64,000 bases of DNA, taken from Bugula neritina (lineage: Eukaryota > Bryozoa > Gymnolaemata > Cheilostomatida > Bugulidae). The DNA lies in the NCBI GenBank assembly GCA_964035545.1, contig OZ037765.1:34795504-34859503 (forward strand), written 5' to 3'. A model generated the notes under the pieces. The model did no database searches. It saw nothing but the letters and a program-made list of their open reading frames with translations, and was not told the DNA's origin. Positions within the stretch are counted from its first letter, which is position 1. Each line of letters begins with the position of its first letter. A program made the translations under genes and the position numbers. Shown piece after piece: positions 26,298 to 36,382 of the stretch.

Positions 26298-28146
26298 CTG
26301 CAAGGAGAAGAATGGCTCTAAACTCAATAGTAATTAGCAGAAGACAAAAACCTTTTGTTAGTCTATAGCAGCTGGTAAACAACAGAGAAATACAATTGCA
26401 AGTCTTCACTTCAACAATGCTGGTGATAAGTTTGATTGGCTGCAAAATGTAAATACACCTATTCAAATTTCCATAAACAAAATACATATTTTGACAATGT
26501 ACATTCATATTTGAATAAAATGACGTAGCAATGCAAAACTTGGACCCATAAACACTGGAAACCAGATACACCCAAATGATATCACTGAGAACTTTCTAGA
26601 AGGACGAAGTTTCGCAAAAGCTGCATGCATGCAGCCTCCTATAAATGTAATAGCCACAGAATCTAAAACAAAACTATTATAAGATGCAGGGCTGAACATT
26701 TGCTTACTTAAATAAATTATATTTTGGAGCTAAATTTCAACTAACACTCTCACCACAGCATAGCCTCCTATTGCAAATATAGTTCAGTAACTGTCACTGA
26801 TTACTAAAGTATTAATGCTAGTAGTGTTTATGTGCTTTTACTGACTACAAACTAATTACTCAACATTATTAATTTTAGATTTGTAAATAATCATAGGTGA
26901 TAGCAAATTGATGATTATATTTGCCACAAATTCAATATGCTAAACCAGAACAATTACTGGACATTCTGTAGAATGACAAAGGCGAAGAGTGTAAATTGTT
27001 GTATATTAAAAACTGTTTCAGTGTATTGAATTTATGAACTTAGAGTTTAAAACCAGAACATTAAGAAGAAATAGAAGATAACTGAAATCAGCAATATAAA
27101 GCAAAGGACTCTATACAAACTGACATGAACCAGTCATAAAAACACAAGTATTAGCAGCCGAAAAGACCACCCTGGAGACAAAGATTATCCTACATATTCA
27201 CTACCATGCGTTTCAAATTATAGTATCTAAATTCACTTCTTGATTATCAGTCTTGATAATTGTGGTTTACAATAAATGATTACTCACTATGAGTAATATC
27301 AATGCGACTTTCATTTTCAATTACAGTAACTATCAATTTTTAGCATTGTAAGTTATAATTATTAACAATAAAGATAAAATTCATTCGACGACTTACAATG
27401 ACAATGTATGATGATGCAATCACAGTGTGTCATATAACTGATAAGTTCTAGTTCTCCAACCACAACAGAACTGTAAGTATAAATGTTACAGCCACAGGCA
27501 GAGTTTTAAAGTATTGGTATTTTTATCCATTATTTTTATTTGACCATTATAAACCTAATAAACTGCAAGTCATTGCTTTTTGCATTATAATTAAGATTCA
27601 CTATACCAATATATTAATAATTCATTAATTGTCAAAATGAAAATGATAATCATCAAATATTATTATCATTAGTTTTATGATTATTAAATTTAATTTAAAT
27701 TGATATAAAAATTTAAATTATTATTATAATACACATTTTACAAAATTCTTAAATTTGTAATTTATCAACTATATTTACATTAATGATTAGAATACTAATA
27801 TACTTGAAGTTCAACTTCAAATCATTAAGATATTCATAGTGATAATCATAATGATTATCATAATTAATATTAATTATTATTAACTCAATGATTTAAATTA
27901 AAATACTAATTACTAGAAGTCAAAGTAAAACTAAATAATTACATTTACAATATTAATATTATTATTAATAACGGACATGTGATAATCATTATCATTATGA
28001 TTATGTAATGTATGTCAATGTTGAGTTTATAATACAATGTGTTACTGTTAGTGACACTGCGACTGTAAAATAGCTTCTTGCAAAGCTTTAACGATTTAAA
28101 ATTATCTAATGCCAATAGAGTTATTCATAGCCAACACTCTCATTAC
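26298..28146. other. AT-rich intron or upstream region of stathmin
   Basis: No conserved coding segment is seen. The sequence is very AT-rich with many short imperfect palindromes made of aatt/attat. If the putative first exon at 28147-28330 is real, this is the first stathmin intron. Confidence 0.4.
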
Positions 28147-28330
28147 CTGATTTAGTCAAGGAACTGGAAAATACTTTTTCTAGTCACTTCTAGTTCTAGT
28201 TCAGTGGTTTTAGTCCTCAACAGTTGAAGTTCGTACGCGGACCAAAGGTGACCAATGATTAGCGCTTAAATGTAACACATGACCGGACTGCTGCTTGACA
28301 CGTGACAGAAAGTACACGTGGAGTTGCTTT
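28147..28330 (-). promoter_or_regulatory. Possible promoter and non-coding first exon of stathmin
   Basis: On the minus strand, two CACGTG-type E-boxes (about 28299-28304 and 28315-28320) are followed by an ATTGG (inverted CCAAT) box and then by AAATCAG|gtaatg, a donor-like site at 28146/28147. The stathmin ATG exon needs an upstream exon, and this is the only CpG-containing stretch with such signals in the preceding 2 kb. Inference only. Confidence 0.25.
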
Positions 28331-28826
28331 CCTTATTATACATATAACTATGACTCTTCAAAAGATGTTCAATCTTTTCAGAGTGAGAGCCACTGAAATG
28401 GAATATTCCGGACATCATAAAATTTAGTTTTAGCTGCAAACCACAGCATCAGCTTTTTTGAATTACTTAAATTCCTATGAATCATTTATATACAATAAAG
28501 TCCCAATAAATACTGCAGGCTGCATGTTTTGTAGCAAGGTATTTAAAAGGGTTTTTTCTGTTCTAATTCATATTTACATGTACAGAACAACTTTATGTGT
28601 GATGCCTTTAACAGGCGACCCCAGGCCCAGAAGTGGCCCTCAGCCTACATCTATGTTGCCCTCAAACAGCCCTGCTTCAAAGCCATACTCAACAGCTAGG
28701 ATGTATACAATTTAGGAAAAAACTTTGAAATAATGAAAATTAAAATATTTTTATATTTTTATACTTGTTTGACAAATTTTGACTAAACTATTGGCTCTAC
28801 ATAAATACGGCTTTACGATGTGCTGA

Positions 28827-29380
28827 GATTAGAGTAGAGGGTAGAGTAGAGACTAGAGTAGAGGGTAGAGTAGAGGGTAGAGTAGAGGGTAGAGTAGAGG
28901 GTAGAGTAGATAGTAGAGTAGAGGGTAGAGTAGAGGGTAGAGTAGAGGGTAGAGGGTAGAGTAGAGGGTAGAGTAGAGGGTAGAGTAGAGGATAGAGTAG
29001 AGACTAGAGTAGAGGGTAGAGTAGAGACTAGAGTAGAGGGTAGAGTAGAGGGTAGAGTAGAGGGTAGAGGGGAGAGTAGAGGGTAGAGTAGATAGTAGAG
29101 TAGAGGGTAGAGTAGAGGGTAGAGTAGAGGGTAGAGGGGAGAGTAGAGGGTAGAGTAGAGGGTAGAGGGGAGAGTAGAGTAGAGGGTAGAGTAGAAGGTA
29201 GAGGGGAGAGTAGAGGGTAGAGTAGAAGGTAGAGGGTAGAGTAGAGGGTAGAGTAGAGGGTAGAGGGTAGAGTAGATAGTAGAGTAGAGGGTAGAGTAGA
29301 AGGTAGAGAGTAGAGTAGAGGGTAGAGTAGATAGTAGAGTAGAGGGTAGAGCAGAGGGTAGAGTAAAGGGTTTAGACTAT
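28827..29380. repeat. 12-bp minisatellite (gagtagagggta)
   Basis: About 45 irregular copies of gagtagagggta with agactagagtag, agatagtagag and gggagag variants. A 126-codon Leu/Tyr/Pro/Ser minus-strand frame through it is an artefact. Confidence 0.95.
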
Positions 29381-29579
29381 AGAGTAGATGGCGGAGAGAC
29401 GGGTACATATGACTTCATGTTTATTGATGCTGATAAGAAGAGTTATGATACGTATTATGAACAGGGACTGTGTGTGTGTGTCAGCAATCCCTCGTGTGAC
29501 GAGTATGATGTCTGCTTGCAAGCCCTAGTCTGTGCCGTGATCCGTAATCCGTTTCAGTTCGAAAATCCGTAAAATCGTA

Positions 29580-30071
29580 CTAGAGGTTGTGAGCTCTGAG
29601 GTGACTCACAAGCCCAATTCGAGATCGGCATAATTTGCCACAGTGAGGACAAATGTTACTAGAGTCAGTCACTGGTGGGTGTGTAACAGAGCATAACTCC
29701 CTGCTTTTCCTTAACAACCGTTTGTGCTCTCGTTTTTGGCGTTGTTGTTGTTCAAAAATCGCTGTCCCTTGATGCACAACAGTTCTCCAATTTTTTCTGT
29801 CCAAGGCCTGAACTTCCCAGGTCTGTGGTCGAATAAAACACTGCTTAAGGCTCTCGTGTAGAGTGTCTTTATACCTTTTCCTCTGACCACCCTGTGAACG
29901 ATTTCCAGTGTTCAGCTCAGAGTACATGATCTTTTTTGGTAGCCGGTTATCATCCATTCTTACCACATGGCCAGACCACTTCAGTTGTCTCTTCACAATC
30001 ATGGTAGTAATACTTGTAGTTTGCGCTTTATCGAGGACACTGTTAGTAGTCTGCCTGTCTTGCCAGTTTCG
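29580..30071 (-). mobile_element. 5'-truncated LINE: C-terminal end of the ORF2 protein
   Basis: The minus-strand frame reads NWQDRQ, then LKWSGHVVRMDDNRLPKK, RKRYKDTLHESLKQC, and ends with a C2H2-like finger CPHCGKLCRSRIGLVSHLRAH just before the stop. This order (WAGHVxRM box, R-R-KD box, terminal CxxC...HxxxH) is the usual C-terminus of APE-type LINE ORF2 proteins found in many invertebrates. The open frame starts after a TGA near 30072-30074; the reverse transcriptase and endonuclease are absent, so this is a dead 5'-truncated copy. The longer LINE at 58947-62443 has a related RWAGHVNRL box but no terminal finger, so it is from a different family. Confidence 0.85.
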
Positions 30072-30074
30072 TCA

Positions 30075-31384
30075 GGGGGAATCATCGCTGTTGATAATGC
30101 TAGTCTTATAGCAAATATTTGCGTCCATTGAGTAATAAATATTATATTTTTGCATTATAAACTTCTGCCAGAATACATTTAAATACAATCCTACTGTAGA
30201 AGGCGGTGTCCAGTTCAAATGGCACAGGTAATAAATAATAGCACAGGTAATAATGGCACAAGTAATAATGGCACTTCGGCTAGAGTACAGTTAACTAAAA
30301 TCATGTACTGAGGAAGGCATAGTAATAAAAATTAAGCTACACAATATTTAAGCTCTATCACTAACAATACAGTGTTTTTCTGTTTTAAAATTATTCTCCC
30401 AAGTTAGCTCTACACATTATTTATATGAACAGTTTCACTGTAAAGTAGGTATAACGTATTGCTGTACAGGAGGTGATAACTCCAACTTATTCATTGACAC
30501 GGATCTCTCAGGGAACAAACCCTTGTAATATATGAAAGGAGATGTTGAAGTACACTATGCTGTAGCTGTGAGAGAAAGCTACCATAACACTCCTTAACCA
30601 AATTATAGAACATTTACCATACAAGTATACTAGGCACACTAGTTTTAATTAATTAAAAAAACTTTGTATTTATGATAGGAGGCCAAGAATTGTCACCTAG
30701 CAACCAGTAAACAAATATGCAATGGATAGTATCCTACATTAACACAACTTAGATGACATTTGCCCTTCCTGACATGCTCAATGGCCCTACCAGACTTGGT
30801 ATACACTAGGACGGTGCTCTAACCAATAGACTACAGGTGCTCCCTGCAACACTAATTAAATTAAATATTATGGAACTTAGGCTATACAAGAGACTTTTTA
30901 GACAGCTGGTCTGTTTGTATGCAGCATGCTTGCTATCTTCAGACTTTATTTATGATTATTGGTATTACAGTAGTTTATGTAATAAGAAAGTAATAATCTA
31001 CCTGAGAGTTATAATACCTGTGAAACAACACCCTGAGTCATGGTTTCAACGTGTGACTAAACACACTTCTATTCATAATACTGAGAATTCTCACAACACG
31101 ACTTTATTTTTTTAAATATGATGACACGTGTTTACTGAGGAATAAATTAAACAAAGCTAATTACATAAATTGTCTTATTTTGGTTCTATTGATTGTAATA
31201 CTTGGAAACTGCTGAAGAAATAAACATAAAATAAAGAAGTTATGTTGGTTAAGAAAAAAATGAAGCAAATATTTTTTTATTCAAATCACAGAAATTATTA
31301 GAAACAATATAAAAAACAACAAATTTAGAAACCATATAAAATCATAAGCATATGACAAGTCTGTTTATAGTTAATATGGCAGGT
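30075..31384. other. Non-coding, contains a possible tRNA-derived SINE head
   Basis: No coding region is recognised. On the minus strand around 30785-30845 there is a tRNA-like stretch (see separate entry). The rest is AT-rich unique sequence. Confidence 0.4.
30770..30845 (-). repeat. Possible tRNA-derived SINE head
   Basis: The minus strand reads GGGAGCACCTGTAGTCTATT followed by GGTTAGAGCACCGTCC, which resembles a tRNA 5' half with an A box (TAGTCTATTGG). A convincing B box is not seen, so this is a degenerate SINE or a coincidence. Confidence 0.3.
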
Positions 31385-31478
31385 CTGTGTCCGTTGCGTT
31401 GTAGCCACGTGCAGTGCTGCAGACGTCACTCGCCGTAGAAGCTCCCTGCTATGAGAAAGTGAAGACAGGATTCCTAAG
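31385..31478 (+). promoter_or_regulatory. Possible non-coding first exon and promoter of the LRR gene
   Basis: A CpG-containing stretch with a CRE-like gacgtcac ends with CCTAAG|gtgagtg, a strong donor at 31478/31479. The only ATG in it is followed two codons later by TGA. The next plus-strand coding exon is at 36202, preceded by an acceptor (gactacag), so this could be its 5' UTR exon. Inference from signals only. Confidence 0.3.
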
Positions 31479-32530
31479 GTGAGTGAGGCTACGTTAGTAC
31501 TTTTATAGTTTGCTACACAATAAATGTAAAACTTTCAACTTACCAAAAGCAACCCTTCAGAGTTTGCAGAATTTTGTCATTTATTTGAAATTGAAATATG
31601 AATGGTTTAGTTTGGAGTTAGTTTGATATTATAGTGTGCAGAAAATCAATGAAACCCTTTAGTTTTTCTTTTACATGATTTGCTGAGTTTTCTTTTGTAT
31701 TCCTATAATAAAATTTTCTTAATAGAGGCCCCAACACCTCCTCAATTTGCTATTAAAAGGTGTTTCCTCCTGGTAGAGATTTAGTTAAACAATAATGATA
31801 TAGAGAGCAAACTATAATAACTAACTCTCTTGTAAAATTTAAGTCAGTATTATACTTCGATTGAACTTTTTAATTGGGAATTTCTTAGAAATGCGTAATT
31901 GAATTCAATGGCAGACAACTCCCACAGTGAGTGCCATATTAGCTAAATACTTGCAGCTGCTAGAAGCACTTGTCACATGCCTCTGATTTTGTTATGATGT
32001 GTAATTCTTCATCTTTGTGTGACTAATACATATATAACTTCTTTGTGTGTTTTTCTGCGTTTACCTTCAAAAAGCTTATATAGGCATATTTATACCTATA
32101 GTGGTTGTGTACACTGTAAAATAATTAGGTTATTAGAATTGCATAATTTTTAAATAAAATTTAACAAAAATATATCCTAGCTTTAGATAATAGGATAAAA
32201 TAGCTGTCTGTTTACTTAAATATAATTCACCAAACTTAGTCACTGTAACTTAAAAGTAAAAATATGGCGTGGTTAATTTCATGCTATATATAGGTATGGC
32301 CATCCCAGGTGTAGTTCAGTAACTGTAAAGGCAGGTAACAGCATGAGTCTATCTAATGGTTATGATATACTATCACAGCTACCAAATTATTCTCATGTAT
32401 AAATTCATGGATGCCACTGCATTCAGCTATCCAGCTATTATATATAGGCAGTAGCTGCTGCCAACCACAATGTTCCTGTTGGCTATTTGCCAAATGTAAT
32501 TCGTAAACTAGTTCAGAGTATATAGAATAA
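31479..32530. other. Non-coding, AT-rich
   Basis: No coding segment is recognised. The last 200 bp (about 32350-32530) resembles 34090-34260 (shared ttcctgttggct...gccaaatgtaatt), so part of it is a dispersed or duplicated repeat. Confidence 0.4.
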
Positions 32531-32534
32531 TGTA

Positions 32535-32573
<39 letters not shown>

Positions 32574-33812
32574 TATTACATATCACAAACATGACAACAC
32601 GTTGCAAAATTCAGTGTAAATACTGGCTATAATAAGTAGGAATGAACAAAAATAAGAGAAAAAATCAAAACTCTGTTGGATTATTTAAAATAAAAGCTCA
32701 TTTAAAGTATTTACAAGATGTCGCAAGAAGCTATCTCTGCCCCATGCCCCTCTATATTTGATGGTTCGATATCTTCCAGAAGGGCATTGACTAAGAAAGT
32801 TATTGATGAAATGGTCATTGTCTGTTATATATTTGATGGCAAGTTCTTTAGTGAGTTTCTGAATGTGCAAATCAATGTTTAGATACTTAATTCCGAGTTT
32901 TGAGCAATCTTTGAGAATTCTTCGAATAGCCTTTTTATCACTGGCATAGATACAAGTAAAAATAGTAGGTAGACAATAGGCGATGCGGGACATGATGAAA
33001 CTTTTGAATAGCATATTTGCTAGAGGTTTAGAGCTAAGATACGCAAAATTCTTCACAATATACATTCTTCTTGATGCTGTTGTTACTACTGATTGTACAT
33101 GTTCATGAAATCTCAAATTCTGATCCACTAACACACCAAGATATCTCACTTTTTCAGACAATACAATGTTTGTTCCATTCAATACGAGAGTAGGGGTATG
33201 AGGTTTAGCACGTTGGGTTGAGAACATCATTTCTTTGGTCTTGCTAGGGTTTAATAATAGATTTAAATCATCACATTGCTTAGAAATTCTTTTAATCTCA
33301 TCAAAGTAAATACTTAGATCAGACTGTTTGCCAATGCAGCCAATAATGCAAGTGTCATCTGCATATTTAATTACAGTGATGTTGCTCTGGCTTGAGGTAA
33401 TCCTATTAGTGTAGATAGAAAACAATAGTGGAGATAAACAGCACCCTTGGGGAGTTCCTGTGTTAGTTATGATTGGATTTGATGTTATGCCATCCACTAC
33501 TGTGCGCTGTACTCTGTTTGTAAGAAAGCTGTAAATCCACTCAGTAACATTGGAGTCAAGATGAGTTAGTTGCGTAATGAGGTCTGGAATAGATATAGTA
33601 TTGAATGCAGAAGAGAAGTCTAGAAAGAGGCACCTTGCGTAATTGGATGCTTTCTTATCAATGAAACTTGTCACAGTTGTAGTTAGACATAACAGCGCAT
33701 CTTGTGTAGAGCGATTTGTACAATATGCGAACTGATATTTGTCCATAGGTGTATGAGTTATAATGTAGTGTTTGATGAGCCTTTCCAAGACTTGAAGGAA
33801 TTCTGATATTAT
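32535..33812 (-). mobile_element. 5'-truncated LINE with reverse transcriptase and tetranucleotide tail
   Basis: The minus-strand frame of 367 codons (33788-32685) contains RT motifs: VLERLI start, KYQFAYCTNRSTQDAL, CLFLDFSSAFNTI (motif A), GTPQGCCLSPLLFSIYTN (motif B), VIKYADDTCII (catalytic YADD), NPSKTKEMMFS and KVRYLGVLVDQNL. These are typical of Jockey/CR1-group LINEs. The endonuclease and RT N-terminus are missing, so it is 5'-truncated near 33812. The 3' end is an (AATC)n tail on the minus strand at 32537-32572, a microsatellite tail as in several LINE clades. Frame is intact for what is left, so insertion may be fairly recent. Confidence 0.9.
32537..32572. repeat. (TTGA)n tetranucleotide, LINE 3' tail
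   Basis: Eight or so uninterrupted attg/gatt repeats directly follow the 3' end of the minus-strand LINE. Confidence 0.9.
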
Positions 33813-34387
33813 TTCTACTCAGTAACTCTGTCTCTGCACGATACCAAGTCCTGTCTGACTGTATTGTAGAATACATACACAGCCTAATTGAGGTCATTCT
33901 AAGTCATTCTCAAAACTTGTAGTCCTTTCATGTAGCTAATCTATGGGTGGTGTGCATACTTTTCATTATTTGAAGGCAGTTAAAATATGAACAATAAAAT
34001 TTTTTGTAACTAAGGCTGTACTTCTTTCAAATATAACCACAATTCACTCAGTGTGAGAATGCTACAGGCCAATCTAGGGGTATGATACTTCAGCACATGA
34101 CTATGATAGTGTCACACCTACAAAACTATTCTCATGAATAAATTGATGTATTATTTATAGACACTGCCAATGCATCTATCACAAACTATTATACTCACTA
34201 GTAGGCAGTAGTTTTCCTGTTGGCTAATTGCCAAATGTAATTTATAAACTATACCGAAGAACATAAAACCATTTATATAACTCCGCCCAACCTATCACAT
34301 GGTCATGTAAACCTGTTCATATTCCTAGTAGCTGGAGTATAAAACTAGGAATTATTGACTAAAAATTGTTGAGAAAATCCATTAGCT
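33813..34387. other. Non-coding, with copy of a dispersed repeat
   Basis: 34090-34260 is a diverged copy of about 32350-32530. No gene is recognised. Confidence 0.4.
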
Positions 34388-34942
34388 TGTACCTTTCTCA
34401 TCATAGTGAGAAGTTAGTATATTATCTTGTACCTTTCTCATCATAGTGAGATGTTAGTCTATTATCTTGTACCTTTCTCATCATAGTGAGAAGTTAGTAT
34501 ATTATCTTATACCTTTCTCATCATAGTGAGAAGTTAGTATTTTATCTTGTACCTTTCTCATTATAGTGAGAAGTTAGTATATTATCTTGTCCCTTTCTCA
34601 TCATAGTGAGAAGTTAGTATTTTATCTTGTACCTTTCTCATTATAGTGAGAAGTTAGTATGTTATCTTGTCACTTTCTCATCATAGTGAGAAGTTAGTCT
34701 ATTATATTGTACCTTTCTCATCATAGTGAGAAGTTAGTATTTTATCTTGTACCTTTCTCATCATAGTGAGAAGTTAGTATATTATCTTGTACCTTTCTCA
34801 TCATAGTGAGAAGTTAGTCTATTATCTTGTACCTTTCTCATCATAGTGAGAAGCTAGTATATTAGCTTGTACCTTTCTCATCATAGTGAGAAGTTAGTAT
34901 ATTATCTTGTACCTTTCTCATCATAGTGAGAAGTTAGTGAAG
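34388..34942. repeat. 40-bp minisatellite with internal palindrome
   Basis: About 14 copies of a 40-bp unit. Each contains TTCTCA-tcatag-TGAGAA, a perfect 6-bp inverted repeat, conserved in almost every copy, whereas the rest of the unit (agtatattatcttgtacc) varies more. Confidence 0.95.
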
Positions 34943-35117
34943 TAAGTTTACTGAGGATATTATGTAACATATGCAGGTGGTGAAGAGTATCACCTGAGGT
35001 TGATGACTTCATTCTACTTCACTGCAGGTACAGGTTATTTTAAATTGTGACTCTAGCTAACAGTAAAACTAACAGTAACTGACAGTGACAGTGACTAACA
35101 AGTTAGTTCATTTGTTG

Positions 35118-35274
35118 AGGTAGGTGCAGTAATGGAGAAATTGAGAAAAGCATGTGTTCTAGATTAAAAATGTAGCAAAAGAAGTTTTGTTCTCGTGAGA
35201 AATTCAACCCGCACCCCAAACCAAAATTTTACAATAAAATAAAAAATTTTAAGCTTTCTCAATTTCTCCACTGC
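35118..35274 (+). mobile_element. Small MITE-like element, copy 1
   Basis: Begins gcagtaatggagaaattgag and ends ctcaatttctccactgc, giving terminal inverted repeats of about 20 bp around 110 bp of AT-rich filler. A second copy lies inverted at 36498-36645, including the flanking gaggtaggt block. Confidence 0.6.
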
Positions 35275-35375
35275 TTGTAAATGCATTTGTTGTAAAGATG
35301 ATGTGTCTGGGTTTCAAAGGTCACAGAATATGAGTGTGCTGTTAGCTTATAGTGGAAACTGCTAAAACATGCTAT

Positions 35376-35612
35376 AACAGGTGGTTGTGAGGAACAGGTG
35401 GTTGTGAGGAACAGGTGGTTGTGAGGAACAGGTGGTCGCGTGAGGAAAAGGTGGTCGCGTGAGGAAAAGGTGGTCGCGTGAGGAAAAGGTGGTCGCGTGA
35501 GGAAAAGGTGGTCGCGTGAGGAAAAGGTGGTCGCGTGAGGAAAAGGTGGTCGCGTGAGGAACAGGTGGTTGTGAGGTACAGGTGGTTATGAGGTACAGGT
35601 GGTTGTTAGGAA
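35376..35612. repeat. 16/19-bp minisatellite (aggtggtcgcgtgaggaaa)
   Basis: About 12 copies. The outer copies read aggtggttgtgaggaac, while the inner seven carry gtcgcgtgagg, so the CpG-bearing variant has expanded in the middle. Confidence 0.93.
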
Positions 35613-36201
35613 AGATTTGAGTTCATAGCAGATAAAGTATTTACAGTATTTAATTATATCTTATAACTAACATTTCATTACTTGTAGATGTTTCTGTTAT
35701 GATAACTTACCTACAGGGAAGTGCAGAATAATATACAATGATACATCCCTGTGTGTATGGAGCTCATATTCAGAGTTGATTGTTACTCTCTACTATACAG
35801 TAACTTGGTGAGTAAATCGATATGATTATTATTATATTATACATTACTTAGAACTAGTTCAGAGTATATAGAATAATGTGATTGACTGTTACTCTCTACT
35901 ATACAGTAACCTGGTGAGTAAGTCAATTTGATTATTATTATATTATACATATTCTACACTTTAACGTACTGTTACTAACTACTGTAGTTGTCTCACCATG
36001 ATCTTATACACTCCTATGTTGATTGATAACTCATAATTATTGTGAGGATTCTAATAAAAACTGGTATGGTATTTAAATATTATAGTAAAAGAAAGTTGAC
36101 TCATTATTTAGTAGATCTGGTTTAAAATACATTGTCATGGTTGTTACAGATGAGAATGAAGACTATTGAATACAACTAGAGCTGTAACCTGTGACTACAG
36201 G
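35613..36201. other. Non-coding with an 80-bp direct duplication
   Basis: About 35781-35850 and 35878-35950 share a block (attgttactctctactatac then agtaacytggtgagta). The second is preceded by gttcagagtatatagaataatg, also seen at 32510-32532, just beside the LINE tail. Confidence 0.5.
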
Positions 36202-36382
36202 ATGGGTCAACGTAAATCTCGACCTCAGCCTACACCTGCACCTCGAACTCCACCTACACCCCCACCTCCACTTACACCTACATCTAGACCTGCACTTAGA
36301 CCTAGACCTACCCCTGCACCTCAACCTCCACCTACACCTCGAACTCTACCAACACCTACATCTAGATCTCAACCTACACCTG
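36202..36382 (+). CDS. LRR gene exon 1: MGQ start, Pro-rich tract
   Basis: ATG follows an acceptor-like gactacag, and the exon ends ACACCTG|gttagt in phase 1, matching the next exon. Residues 2-6 (GQRKS) fit a myristoylation-type start. About 45 of the 60 residues are Pro, Thr, Arg or Ala in a loose PxPTPAPxxP pattern, coded by cctacacc/cctcgaact repeats, so part of the exon is itself a coding minisatellite. Confidence 0.65.

Noticed and set aside
28458-28715. 85-codon plus-strand ORF
   Set aside because: No domain, no splice support and composition like the surrounding AT-rich DNA.
29028-29408. 126-codon Leu/Tyr/Pro/Ser ORF
   Set aside because: Reading of the 12-bp gagtagagggta minisatellite.
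30770-30845. A functional tRNA gene
   Set aside because: Only the A-box half is tRNA-like; no complete cloverleaf or good B box, so listed only as a possible SINE head.
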